A stretch of 64,000 nucleotides of DNA from Melioribacteraceae bacterium (GTDB lineage Bacteria > Bacteroidota > Ignavibacteria > Ignavibacteriales > Melioribacteraceae). Within the stretch, counting starts at the first letter, position 1. Each line of letters starts with the position of its first letter. This document shows, in pieces, positions 17,108 through 24,668 of the stretch. The translations under genes were made by a program, and so were the position numbers. The stretch lies in assembly GCA_021647785.1 (NCBI GenBank), contig JAKIUC010000019.1:1-64000 (forward strand). The letters run 5' to 3'. Below the pieces are notes generated by a model. It did no database searches. It was not told the origin of the DNA and saw nothing but the letters and a program-made list of their open reading frames with translations.

Positions 17108-17190
17108 ATTGTTACATTGCTCTATTGTTAAATTGTTGATTTAAATGCTTTTAACAATGAAACAATAGAGCAATGAAGCAATGTAACAAT
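17108..17190. repeat. Two facing 8-base-period arrays (ATTGYTNN / CAATNNNN)
   Basis: The left array, 17108-17139, has four units (attgttac, attgctct, attgttaa, attgttga). The right array, 17155-17190, has caatgaaa, caatagag, caatgaag, caatgtaa and a final caat. The two are approximately inverted copies, the left arm lacking one unit. The same pattern recurs at 35529-35604. It lies between the RHH-like gene and the MFS gene and would be read into the N-terminus if the MFS gene were started at 17173. Confidence 0.65.
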
Positions 17191-17274
17191 ATTATTACAA
17201 TATGTTGCAAGTATCCAACCAAACTATATATCTTTCTTAATCAATATTTTATCAAATTAAATCATGAGATATTA

Positions 17275-18768
17275 ATGAAAAAACCACCATTATCTATTTG
17301 GCAAATCTGGAATATGAGTTTTGGGTTTATGGGAATCCAATTTGGTTTTGCACTTCAGAATGCAAATGTATCGAGAATATTTGAGACACTCGGTGCAAGT
17401 ATAGATGAAATTCCAATACTATGGATTGCTGCCCCAGTAACTGGTTTAATAGTGCAGCCAATTATTGGTTATATGAGTGATAAAACATGGAATAGATTTG
17501 GTCGCAGACGTCCGTTCTTCCTTGTTGGAGCAATCTTAGCATCACTTGCTTTATTTGTGATGCCTAACTCACCAGTACTTTGGGTTGCTGCCGGAATGCT
17601 TTGGATTATGGATGCATCAATAAATATCTCTATGGAACCATTTAGAGCATTTGTTGGTGATATGCTTCCTGCCGAACAACGTACAGTTGGTTTTTCGATG
17701 CAGAGCTTTTTTATTGGTACCGGAGCAGTTGTTGCCTCTGCACTTCCCTACATCATGACAAACTGGTTTGGAATTAGCAACATTGCCCCCGAAGGTGTAA
17801 TTCCGGAATCTGTAAAATACTCTTTCTACATTGGTGGTTTAGCTTTCTTTCTTGCTGTTTTATGGACTGTAGTTAAAACAAAGGAATATAGTCCCGAAGA
17901 ATTGGATGCTTTTGAAAAAGATGATGTTCAACTGCAATCTGAGAAATTGGATAGCGAAAAAATAAACTCGCAAAAATTACTTCGTAATGGATTTATTTGG
18001 ACAATTATTGGAATACTTTTATACGCAATTTTTGAATTGTTTATCTACATGGATTATGGCTTATTAGTTTTCTTTCTCGGCATTGCCATTTTTGGAATAA
18101 TTCAAATTTATTCCTCTTATCTCAACAAAGCCAATTCCAGTTCTGGTTTACTCTCTGTTATCACTGATTTATATAATATGCCGAGAACAATGAAGCAGCT
18201 TGCTTATGTGCAGTTCTTCTCGTGGTTTGCTCTATTCGCAATGTGGATTTACACTACGCCTGCAGTTACAAATCATATTTATGGTACAACAGATACAACT
18301 TCCCTACTTTATAATGAAGGAGCTGACTGGGTTGGAATACTTATGTCGGTCTATAATGGAGTAGCTGCTCTATCTGCATTCCTTTTAGTCTGGATGTCAA
18401 AAAGAATAGAACGAAAAAAAGTCCATTCAATAAGTTTAATTCTCGGCGGCTTAGGGTTAGCATCATTTTTTATAATCAAATCACCAAACATGCTTTTGAT
18501 ATCAGAGATTGGTATTGGCATTGCTTGGGCATCTATTTTATCAATTCCGTATGCAATTCTTACAGGCTCTTTACCACAAAAGAAACTTGGAGTTTATATG
18601 GGAATTTTCAATTTCTTTATTGTAATACCGCAAATTACTGCAGCAGCTATTTTAGGCTTTTTTGTGAAATACATTTTTGGAGGTGATGCTATATATGCAC
18701 TACTGCTTGGTGGGCTTTCAATGTTCACCGCTGCAATAATTATGTTAAAAGTTGATGATGTGGAGTAA
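17275..18768 (+). CDS. MFS transporter, sugar (SLC45/GPH)-like
   Basis: A 497-residue membrane protein with about twelve helices. The N-terminal MSFGFMGIQFGFALQNANVS and the loop SDKTWNRFGRRRPFFLVGA between helices 2 and 3 are typical of the MFS branch that includes sucrose and maltose proton symporters. A cytoplasmic insert of about 40 residues (near 205-245) is rich in Lys, Glu and Ser. I chose ATG at 17275 because the longer frame from 17173 would translate the 8-base repeat array. The substrate is not certain; the gene stands alone. Confidence 0.88.
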   Translation: MKKPPLSIWQIWNMSFGFMGIQFGFALQNANVSRIFETLGASIDEIPILWIAAPVTGLIVQPIIGYMSDKTWNRFGRRRPFFLVGAILASLALFVMPNSPVLWVAAGMLWIMDASINISMEPFRAFVGDMLPAEQRTVGFSMQSFFIGTGAVVASALPYIMTNWFGISNIAPEGVIPESVKYSFYIGGLAFFLAVLWTVVKTKEYSPEELDAFEKDDVQLQSEKLDSEKINSQKLLRNGFIWTIIGILLYAIFELFIYMDYGLLVFFLGIAIFGIIQIYSSYLNKANSSSGLLSVITDLYNMPRTMKQLAYVQFFSWFALFAMWIYTTPAVTNHIYGTTDTTSLLYNEGADWVGILMSVYNGVAALSAFLLVWMSKRIERKKVHSISLILGGLGLASFFIIKSPNMLLISEIGIGIAWASILSIPYAILTGSLPQKKLGVYMGIFNFFIVIPQITAAAILGFFVKYIFGGDAIYALLLGGLSMFTAAIIMLKVDDVE

Positions 18769-18778
18769 GAGGAGAAGC

Positions 18779-18870
18779 AAAAGCCCAACTTTTTAAATCT
18801 AATAATTTGAAAATTTTTGATTCCTTTGAACTACATTTATAAAATAATTCTCAATAAAAGTTGGGCTTTT
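18779..18870. repeat. Palindromic element P1 (RAYT-associated)
   Basis: Perfect 15-base arms, AAAAGCCCAACTTTT at 18779-18793 and its reverse complement at 18856-18870, enclose 62 bases of AT-rich sequence. It lies 10 bases after the MFS stop codon and could also end that transcript, since the right arm finishes in a T-run. Confidence 0.8.
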
Positions 18871-19028
18871 TAATAATTGCTTAACTCGGATATGCAATAT
18901 TCACCATACTATTTGTTGGCATTCAATTTTTATTGCAGAATTCCTATTGATTTGGGAGGCAATGATTTAATTAAAATGAATAAACACAAATACATGAAGG
19001 CAAAAGAGACTTGTTTATTCATGGAAAG

Positions 19029-19122
19029 AAAAGCCCAACTTTTGCTTTATTTAAGGGTATTTAGTTTTAACTTAATATTTTAGTGCTTAAAAATATTAAT
19101 GACCCATAAAAGTTGGGCTTTT
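19029..19122. repeat. Palindromic element P2 (RAYT-associated)
   Basis: Same 15-base arms as P1, at 19029-19043 and 19108-19122, with a 64-base interior. It ends six bases before the stop codon of the transposase gene. The interior, reverse-complemented, aligns with that of P3, most clearly over its final part (ctaaaatat...aaataaagc). Confidence 0.8.
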
Positions 19123-19128
19123 TAGATT

Positions 19129-19683
19129 TCAAAACAAAAGTTTTTTCACAAAACAATTTTGATTTTCTTGATAGCCAAGAACAAACTCCTCATAATTCTT
19201 TACTTGTTCTATGATTAGACCATTATTAATAAAAGAACATTTTACTTTGTTTACATATACATTATAGCTAGAGTACTCATATTCAATCGGAACTTTAACT
19301 AAGCCCTTTCTAACTGGATTCAAGTGAATATATCGAGAAAGATGAAGTAAATAATTATTTTCTGGAACAATTTTAATCTTATATCTTCCCTGGAATAAAT
19401 GCCCAACTCTGTTTTGACTTAAGTTAACTGCTTTAGTATAACTTGTTGAAAATTTCTGCATAGCTTTTCCCAAGACCCCATCTTCATTTAGCTTTATGAT
19501 AAAATGATAATGATTAGGCATCAGAACATATGCAACAATATCTATTTTTTTATTAAAACATTTAATAATTCTATTCAAGAAGAAATCGTAATTCTTCTTT
19601 TCGAAAAATATTTTTTCAAAATTATTTCCTCTATTATAGAGATGATAATAACTATCCTTTTTTGATTCTTCACGATATGGCAT
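19129..19683 (-). CDS. REP-associated tyrosine transposase (RAYT, Y1/HuH family)
   Basis: A 184-residue member of the IS200-like Y1 transposase superfamily. It has the HuH metal motif in VLMPNHYHFII (His58, His60), a candidate catalytic Tyr82 in FSTSYTKAVN, and the signature VGHLFQGRYK followed by LLHLSRYIHLNPVRKGLV. These features define RAYTs, single-strand nucleases that recognise REP hairpins. The frame is intact. It is flanked by two palindromic elements on each side with shared arms, the expected setting for a RAYT and its cognate repeats. It has no partner gene. Confidence 0.92.
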   Translation of the reverse strand: MPYREESKKDSYYHLYNRGNNFEKIFFEKKNYDFFLNRIIKCFNKKIDIVAYVLMPNHYHFIIKLNEDGVLGKAMQKFSTSYTKAVNLSQNRVGHLFQGRYKIKIVPENNYLLHLSRYIHLNPVRKGLVKVPIEYEYSSYNVYVNKVKCSFINNGLIIEQVKNYEEFVLGYQENQNCFVKKLLF

Positions 19684-19710
19684 ATTCCCTCACTATTTTA
19701 GTAAAATTTC

Positions 19711-19803
19711 AAAATCCAACTTTTGAAATCATAATATTAAATACATTTCTTACACTTTTAAAATTGCATCTCCTCTAAACACAAATCTAAAAGTTGTTTT
19801 TTT
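19711..19803. repeat. Degenerate palindromic element P4
   Basis: A decayed version of the P1-P3 design: left arm AAAATCCAACTTTT (19711-19724, one base lost and one changed) and right arm AAAAGTTGTTTTTTT (19789-19803, three changes), overall 93 bases. It lies 27 bases upstream of the transposase start codon. Confidence 0.55.
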
Positions 19804-19888
19804 CAATAAGTGTCTTATAACTTAAATTATTTGGTTTTGTTCTAATTATAACAGCAAAATATATTCTTCTCCACTGAGATATTTATAC

Positions 19889-19983
19889 AAAAGCCCAACT
19901 TTTATGAATTTTCAGCATTTATTAAATTGCTAAAATATCAAATAAAAAATAAACACACTAAATAAAGCAAAAGTTGGGCTTTT
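19889..19983. repeat. Palindromic element P3 (RAYT-associated)
   Basis: Perfect 15-base arms at 19889-19903 and 19969-19983 with a 65-base interior. Relative to P2 it is in inverse orientation. With P2 it brackets the transposase gene as an inverted pair spanning 19029-19983. Confidence 0.8.
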
Positions 19984-20013
19984 AGTTCTGCACGGGGAAT
20001 TAATTTTGTTTAA

Positions 20014-21045
20014 TTACTTTATAGTTTTTCTAATCCTTTCTTTCTTATTTTCTGGTGCTAACTCTAAAGCTTTTTTGTAATTTTTAATTGCTTCATCATT
20101 TTTACCGGCACGTGTCAAAGCATCCCCATAACTATCATAACAATTCCAAGAATTTGGATGACGACTAATATTCATTTTAAAAATCTCTAATGCTTCATCA
20201 ATATTATTTTTATTTAATAATTCATATCCATAATCGTTTAATTCTTTTTCAGATGAATTTTCAAAAGCCTCTTTTCTAACTTTATCCGATTTTTCTATTT
20301 CTCCAATTTTAAGTAACAGTTCTGCTTTAATAATTTTATTCTGAAATGTAGGATTTCTGTTAATCGAAACATCTATCCACTCCAATGCTTCATCGTAATT
20401 AAAATTATTATTTAAACAAAATGCTGCTGCTTCCATTGGTCCTTCCCATCCAAAGCCAGGGAGAGATAATAACTGCTCCCTAATATTTTTAAGAACAATT
20501 TCATTTTCATCAAAAGATATTTTAAAATTAATTTTCAACTTTTCCCATTTCATATAAACGGTAACAGAACTCGAAGTAATATCTTCAAATCCATATTCTA
20601 ACCATTCTGTAAATTCATTTTGAGATGGAATAACTTTTACCCTAAGAGCATCAAATGTTTCATCATAAAAGAAACTGCCCCAAGACTTATTATGATTATT
20701 AAAAATTAGAATCCATTCTGTTTCACTTGGTATAATGTGAAATCCGTAAACTCCAGCTTTTATAAATTTACCATTAATTTCAGCATCATCAGATATTTCA
20801 ATTGTAGTATTTTCATTAGCACCTGCACGCCAAGGGAATGGAATGCCATTATTGTAGGGTACTAATCCGCCCCATATTTTTCTTCCCTTTACTCCTGGTC
20901 TGCTATAATTAATAGCTACTTTACTTAAACCAATTTGCTGCGTTACTTCTGCTTTAGTACTAAGCCTTGGCAGCTCTAATGATTGTGCAAATAAAGGGAT
21001 TATCCAAAAAAGAGATAGTATTAAGTAATTGATAAAAGGTTTCAT
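20014..21045 (-). CDS. Secreted DUF2911 and TPR protein
   Basis: A 343-residue protein with a signal peptide (1-20, ending LFAQS). Residues about 24-180 match DUF2911, with LSTKAEVTQQIGLSKVAINYSRP, GVKGRKIWGGLVPY, PWRAGANENTTIEIS and the GVYGFHIIP/WGSFFYDE segments. The C-terminal part, about 205-343, is helical with TPR-like repeats, the clearest being NSWNCYDSYGDALTRAGKND and the following NYKKALELAPENK. DUF2911 proteins are common in Bacteroidetes-type genomes and have no known function. It stands alone, after element P3. Confidence 0.88.
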   Translation of the reverse strand: MKPFINYLILSLFWIIPLFAQSLELPRLSTKAEVTQQIGLSKVAINYSRPGVKGRKIWGGLVPYNNGIPFPWRAGANENTTIEISDDAEINGKFIKAGVYGFHIIPSETEWILIFNNHNKSWGSFFYDETFDALRVKVIPSQNEFTEWLEYGFEDITSSSVTVYMKWEKLKINFKISFDENEIVLKNIREQLLSLPGFGWEGPMEAAAFCLNNNFNYDEALEWIDVSINRNPTFQNKIIKAELLLKIGEIEKSDKVRKEAFENSSEKELNDYGYELLNKNNIDEALEIFKMNISRHPNSWNCYDSYGDALTRAGKNDEAIKNYKKALELAPENKKERIRKTIK

Positions 21046-21168
21046 ATTTTCCTCTAAATTTTATTTTTAAGTTATCTAAAATAACAAAGTCTTCCAAAAT
21101 GGTTTTGTAATTTTTTAAGATGCTTGTTTATTGTGTTTCGATTTATGGATTCAAAAAAAAAAGAATGC

Positions 21169-21180
21169 CGCGAATTCGCG
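21169..21180. repeat. Perfect 12-base palindrome CGCGAATTCGCG in the 21046-21339 gap
   Basis: An exact palindrome in the 294-base gap between divergent genes, set in AT-rich sequence (gaatgc before, ataaaaatc after). It resembles short palindromic repeats seen widely between genes in such genomes; a regulatory role is not shown. No gene was found in the gap. Confidence 0.45.
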
Positions 21181-21339
21181 AATAAAAATCTAATCACGTA
21201 TTTTTAGTGTTTTCAATGGTTTATTGAATTAAACATATCACATCAAAATAATTTGTAGCGTCCAAAATTCATCCAATGAAAAAGTACTTCATTATTTATA
21301 TATTGATAGGATAAAAATTGAAATTATGTGAGTTGTTTT

Positions 21340-22815
21340 ATGTCAGAATTAGAAAAATATTTTGAACCTTTCAGAAAAAATATCGTTGGGATTGATCAAA
21401 CATTTAAGACTCCGTATGGAGAGAAAAAAATAATTTATGCTGATTGGGTAGCAAGTGGAAGACTCTACGGACCAATTGAAGATAGAATAAAAAACGATTT
21501 TGGTCCCTTTGTTGGCAACACTCATACCGAAACAAGCATTACCGGAACCACAACTACACATGCATATCGAATTGCACAGAAAATTATTAAAGACCATTGC
21601 AACGCAAGTGATAATGATGTTTTAATAACTGCCGGTTCGGGAATGACAACTGTGATCAATAAACTTCAACGGATACTTGGGTTTAAGTTACCTGAGCAAT
21701 TAAAGAAATTTATTGATATCCCTGAAGAATACCGTCCGGTAATTTTTTTAACACACATGGAACACCATTCAAATCAAACAAGCTGGTTTGAAACAATTGC
21801 AGAGACTGTAGTATTAGAGCCAACAGAGGAAGGTCTAATTGATGTTCAAAAATTAAATGAAACTCTTGAAAAATATAAAAATAGAAAACTGAAAATTGGC
21901 TCTTTCTCGGCTTGTTCAAATGTTACGGGAATTAGAGTACCCTATCACAAATTGGCAAAAATAATGCATCAGCATGGTGGATTTTGCTTTGTTGATATTG
22001 CTGCTTCTGCTCCATACGACCCAATAAACATGCACCCAAGAGACCCTGAAGAGAGATTGGATGCTATATTTTTTTCTCCTCATAAATTTCTTGGCGGTCC
22101 AGGAACATCCGGTGTTGTAATATTTAATAAAACTCTTTATAAAAGAAATGTACCAGATCATCCAGGCGGCGGCACTGTTGAGTGGACTAACCCTTGGGGC
22201 GGGCACAGATATGTAAATAGTATTGAAGCACGTGAGGATGGCGGTACACCTGGGTTTCTTCAAACAATAAGAACAGCACTTAGCATCAAATTAAAAGAAG
22301 AAATGGGTGTTGAAAATATTATTGCCCGTGAAAAAGAACTTTTACCAATTGCATTAAAACGCTTACGGAAAATTCCAAGGGTTCATCTTCTTGCAAATAA
22401 TATTGATGATAGACTCGGTATTATTTCATTTTATGTAGAGGATATTCACTTCAATTTAATGGTAAAATTATTAAACGATAGATATGGAATTCAAATGCGC
22501 GGTGGCTGCTCGTGTGCTGGTACTTATGGGCATTATCTTCTTCACATCGATCCCACTCGTTCTAAAGGTATAACTGATATGATTGATAAACAAGACCTTT
22601 CACAAAAGCCTGGTTGGGTTCGATTTTCTATCCACCCCACTATGACAAATAGTGAGTTAGAATTTATTATGAATGGAATTGAAGATATTGTTTTAAATAT
22701 TTCTGAATTTGAAAAAGATTACATACATAATCTAGGAAATAATGAATACTATCATATCTCTGAAAACAATGATAAGTATGATTACTTATTGAACTATTTT
22801 AACATTAGTGAATAA
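21340..22815 (+). CDS. Class V aminotransferase-fold PLP enzyme (cysteine desulfurase-like)
   Basis: A 491-residue fold-type I PLP enzyme. It has YADWVASGRLYGPIE at the N-terminus, NTHTETSITG, HMEHHSNQTSW, SACSNVTGIRVP, FVDIAASAPYD, and the PLP-binding Lys in FFSPHKFLGGPGTSG at about 250. RGGCSCAGTYGHYLL near 390 has two Cys, but the enzyme is longer than IscS/SufS and belongs to a separate group whose substrate I cannot name. The ATG at 21340 is chosen over an in-frame GTG at 21328; neither has a good ribosome site. It is monocistronic. Confidence 0.85.
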   Translation: MSELEKYFEPFRKNIVGIDQTFKTPYGEKKIIYADWVASGRLYGPIEDRIKNDFGPFVGNTHTETSITGTTTTHAYRIAQKIIKDHCNASDNDVLITAGSGMTTVINKLQRILGFKLPEQLKKFIDIPEEYRPVIFLTHMEHHSNQTSWFETIAETVVLEPTEEGLIDVQKLNETLEKYKNRKLKIGSFSACSNVTGIRVPYHKLAKIMHQHGGFCFVDIAASAPYDPINMHPRDPEERLDAIFFSPHKFLGGPGTSGVVIFNKTLYKRNVPDHPGGGTVEWTNPWGGHRYVNSIEAREDGGTPGFLQTIRTALSIKLKEEMGVENIIAREKELLPIALKRLRKIPRVHLLANNIDDRLGIISFYVEDIHFNLMVKLLNDRYGIQMRGGCSCAGTYGHYLLHIDPTRSKGITDMIDKQDLSQKPGWVRFSIHPTMTNSELEFIMNGIEDIVLNISEFEKDYIHNLGNNEYYHISENNDKYDYLLNYFNISE

Positions 22816-23121
22816 TTATTCATATTTAACATTGCAAATTTTTTGATTTACAATGTTGTGAAATCAAATCTCGTATAATTATTCGTAAATTGTTTTTTTT
22901 ATTAGTTTGATGAACAATAACAAATACCCATTTTCTTATAATGCTCTTTAGTTCTAACGGTTATAAAAATTTTTTCACTAAAATATTTTTTCTATAAATA
23001 TACTAATTAGTTCATTTTTAATAACCTTCTTCTTGACTTTAAATCTTAATTTTGCAATCTTGAGCAAATAGTTATGGTTAATGTAACATTTAGAAATTTG
23101 TTAAATAATTAAGAGGTTTTT
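22816..23121. other. Gene-free gap with a weak promoter candidate
   Basis: No gene is supported here. TAATTTTG at 23047-23054 fits the Bacteroidetes -7 element TAnnTTTG, but the only TTG upstream (23033-23035) is too close for a good -33 match, so the promoter call is weak. A short ACATTG...CAATGT hairpin just after the aminotransferase stop may be a remnant terminator. The downstream gene has a GAGG ribosome site. Confidence 0.35.
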
Positions 23122-24573
23122 ATGAAAAAGTTTTACATTTTTATTGCACTATCACTTTCCATTTTATTATCATTTTCAACACTATCTGCACAAACATTTG
23201 ATGGCGAATGGGCTACAGCCTTAGTTACAGATGATGATAATGATAATGGTACAAACCAAAGAACAATGGCAGTAGCTGCAACTACAGGAGAAAATAGTTT
23301 TGTGGCTCTCGTTAGTCGTCCATCTGTAGGTGAGTATTATTTAGTTGGTTACAAAAATGCTACAGACAGCTCTGGCAGATTGGGAGCAAGTTTTAGCAGT
23401 GGTGATGACCCAAAACAAACTTTATGGTTAAATGGGTTTAACCAAGTATTTATGGACAAATCTTGGGATATTGCATCGCATGGAGATTTAATTTTTGTTG
23501 CCAATAACGATGCTGCTCATAGTATTTTAGTCTTTGAAATTAAAGATGATTCTGTTTATACACATCCCAAAAAAATATCTACTGTTTCAAATGCTTTTAA
23601 TATCGATTCATTGTGGGCTATTGATGTTAATGATGCTGGTCAAGTATTTGTTACCACTCAAGGTAATGAAGCAACTCCAAGTAAAGTATTCGTTTATGAT
23701 TTTAACGATTCCGAATGGGATGCGGGAAGTGTTGCAACACCACGTCAAGTAATCACTCTTCCTGATAATGGCTTAGCACAAGGTGTTGCATCAAATTCTG
23801 ATGGTTCAGTTATTTATGTATCTAATTCATTAAATGGTAAAATTTATGCATACATCGGTAATATTACTGATGGATATGAATTGGCACCAACTTTTAATTA
23901 TGAAAGACTTGATTATGTCGATTCAGCAAATGTAGCTTCACCGCTTGGTCTATCATTTATGAATGATAATAATATTCTCTTTGCTGCTGTTGATAATGAC
24001 TTACATAGTTTAAGATCATATTGGTTTGGCAGAATGTACGCTATCAATCCTAACACCGGATCAATAATGGATACAATTGATGTAGCTGATTGGAACTATA
24101 TCTCGGCTGATAGTACTTATAACAACCATGTAGATAATGTCGCATCTGGTTATACTTCAACATTTAGTATTTCAATTGATGATAATAAAAATGTTTATAG
24201 CCAATCGTACTATGGATGGACTATTGAAAAATGGGTTTTTTCAGGAACCCTACCTACAATTAATTTAACTATTACAAGTGTTGAAAAAACTGATAATAAT
24301 ATTCCTACAAGTTTCGAGGTTTCTCAAAATTACCCTAATCCGTTTAACCCTTCTACTACAATTGAATTTTCAATTACAGAAAAAGCACAAATCACTTTAG
24401 AGGTTTACAGTATTACTGGAGAGTTGGTTACTAAATTAATTAATGGTGCTGAGTTTAGTAGTGGAAATTATAAAGTCTCTTTCGACGCTTCAAGATTATC
24501 TTCCGGTACATATATTTATAGTATCAACAATGGAATAAATACTATTTCTAAAAAAATGACTTTAATTAAATAG
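23122..24573 (+). CDS. Secreted T9SS cargo protein with beta-propeller-like body
   Basis: A 483-residue protein with signal peptide 1-23 (ending TLSAQ), a body of about 370 residues, and a T9SS type A sorting domain from about 403 (FEVSQNYPNPFNPSTTIEF to the end KKMTLIK). The body has repeated Asp/Asn-rich strands such as DLIFVANNDAAHSILVFEI and GVASNSDGSVIYVSNSLNG, which suggest a six- or seven-blade propeller. It should be exported across the outer membrane and anchored or released. The ligand is unknown. The next gene encodes a second cargo protein. Confidence 0.85.
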   Translation: MKKFYIFIALSLSILLSFSTLSAQTFDGEWATALVTDDDNDNGTNQRTMAVAATTGENSFVALVSRPSVGEYYLVGYKNATDSSGRLGASFSSGDDPKQTLWLNGFNQVFMDKSWDIASHGDLIFVANNDAAHSILVFEIKDDSVYTHPKKISTVSNAFNIDSLWAIDVNDAGQVFVTTQGNEATPSKVFVYDFNDSEWDAGSVATPRQVITLPDNGLAQGVASNSDGSVIYVSNSLNGKIYAYIGNITDGYELAPTFNYERLDYVDSANVASPLGLSFMNDNNILFAAVDNDLHSLRSYWFGRMYAINPNTGSIMDTIDVADWNYISADSTYNNHVDNVASGYTSTFSISIDDNKNVYSQSYYGWTIEKWVFSGTLPTINLTITSVEKTDNNIPTSFEVSQNYPNPFNPSTTIEFSITEKAQITLEVYSITGELVTKLINGAEFSSGNYKVSFDASRLSSGTYIYSINNGINTISKKMTLIK

Positions 24574-24582
24574 AACAAACAT

Positions 24583-24618
24583 AAAAGTCCGGTTAACATT
24601 AAGCCGGGCTTTTAATTT
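24583..24618 (+). terminator. Intrinsic terminator after the first T9SS cargo gene
   Basis: AAAAGTCCGG at 24583-24592 pairs with CCGGGCTTTT at 24604-24613 (one mismatch), with an 11-base loop and a T-rich tail. It lies ten bases after the stop codon, so the following gene probably has its own promoter. Confidence 0.7.
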
Positions 24619-24668
24619 TTATAGTTATACTAATTAACTTACTCACAAATCATAATGGAGGTATTATG

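Noticed and set aside
17173-17274. N-terminal extension of the MFS transporter
   Set aside because: It would translate the 8-base repeat array; ATG 17275 gives the usual family start.
18877-19083. 68-codon frame between P1 and P2
   Set aside because: It runs through the P2 arm and has no domain or ribosome site; more likely spacer between palindromic elements.
18779-19983. CRISPR array
   Set aside because: The AAAAGCCCAACTTTT arms recur as inverted pairs with unequal distances and a transposase between them, not as regularly spaced direct repeats.
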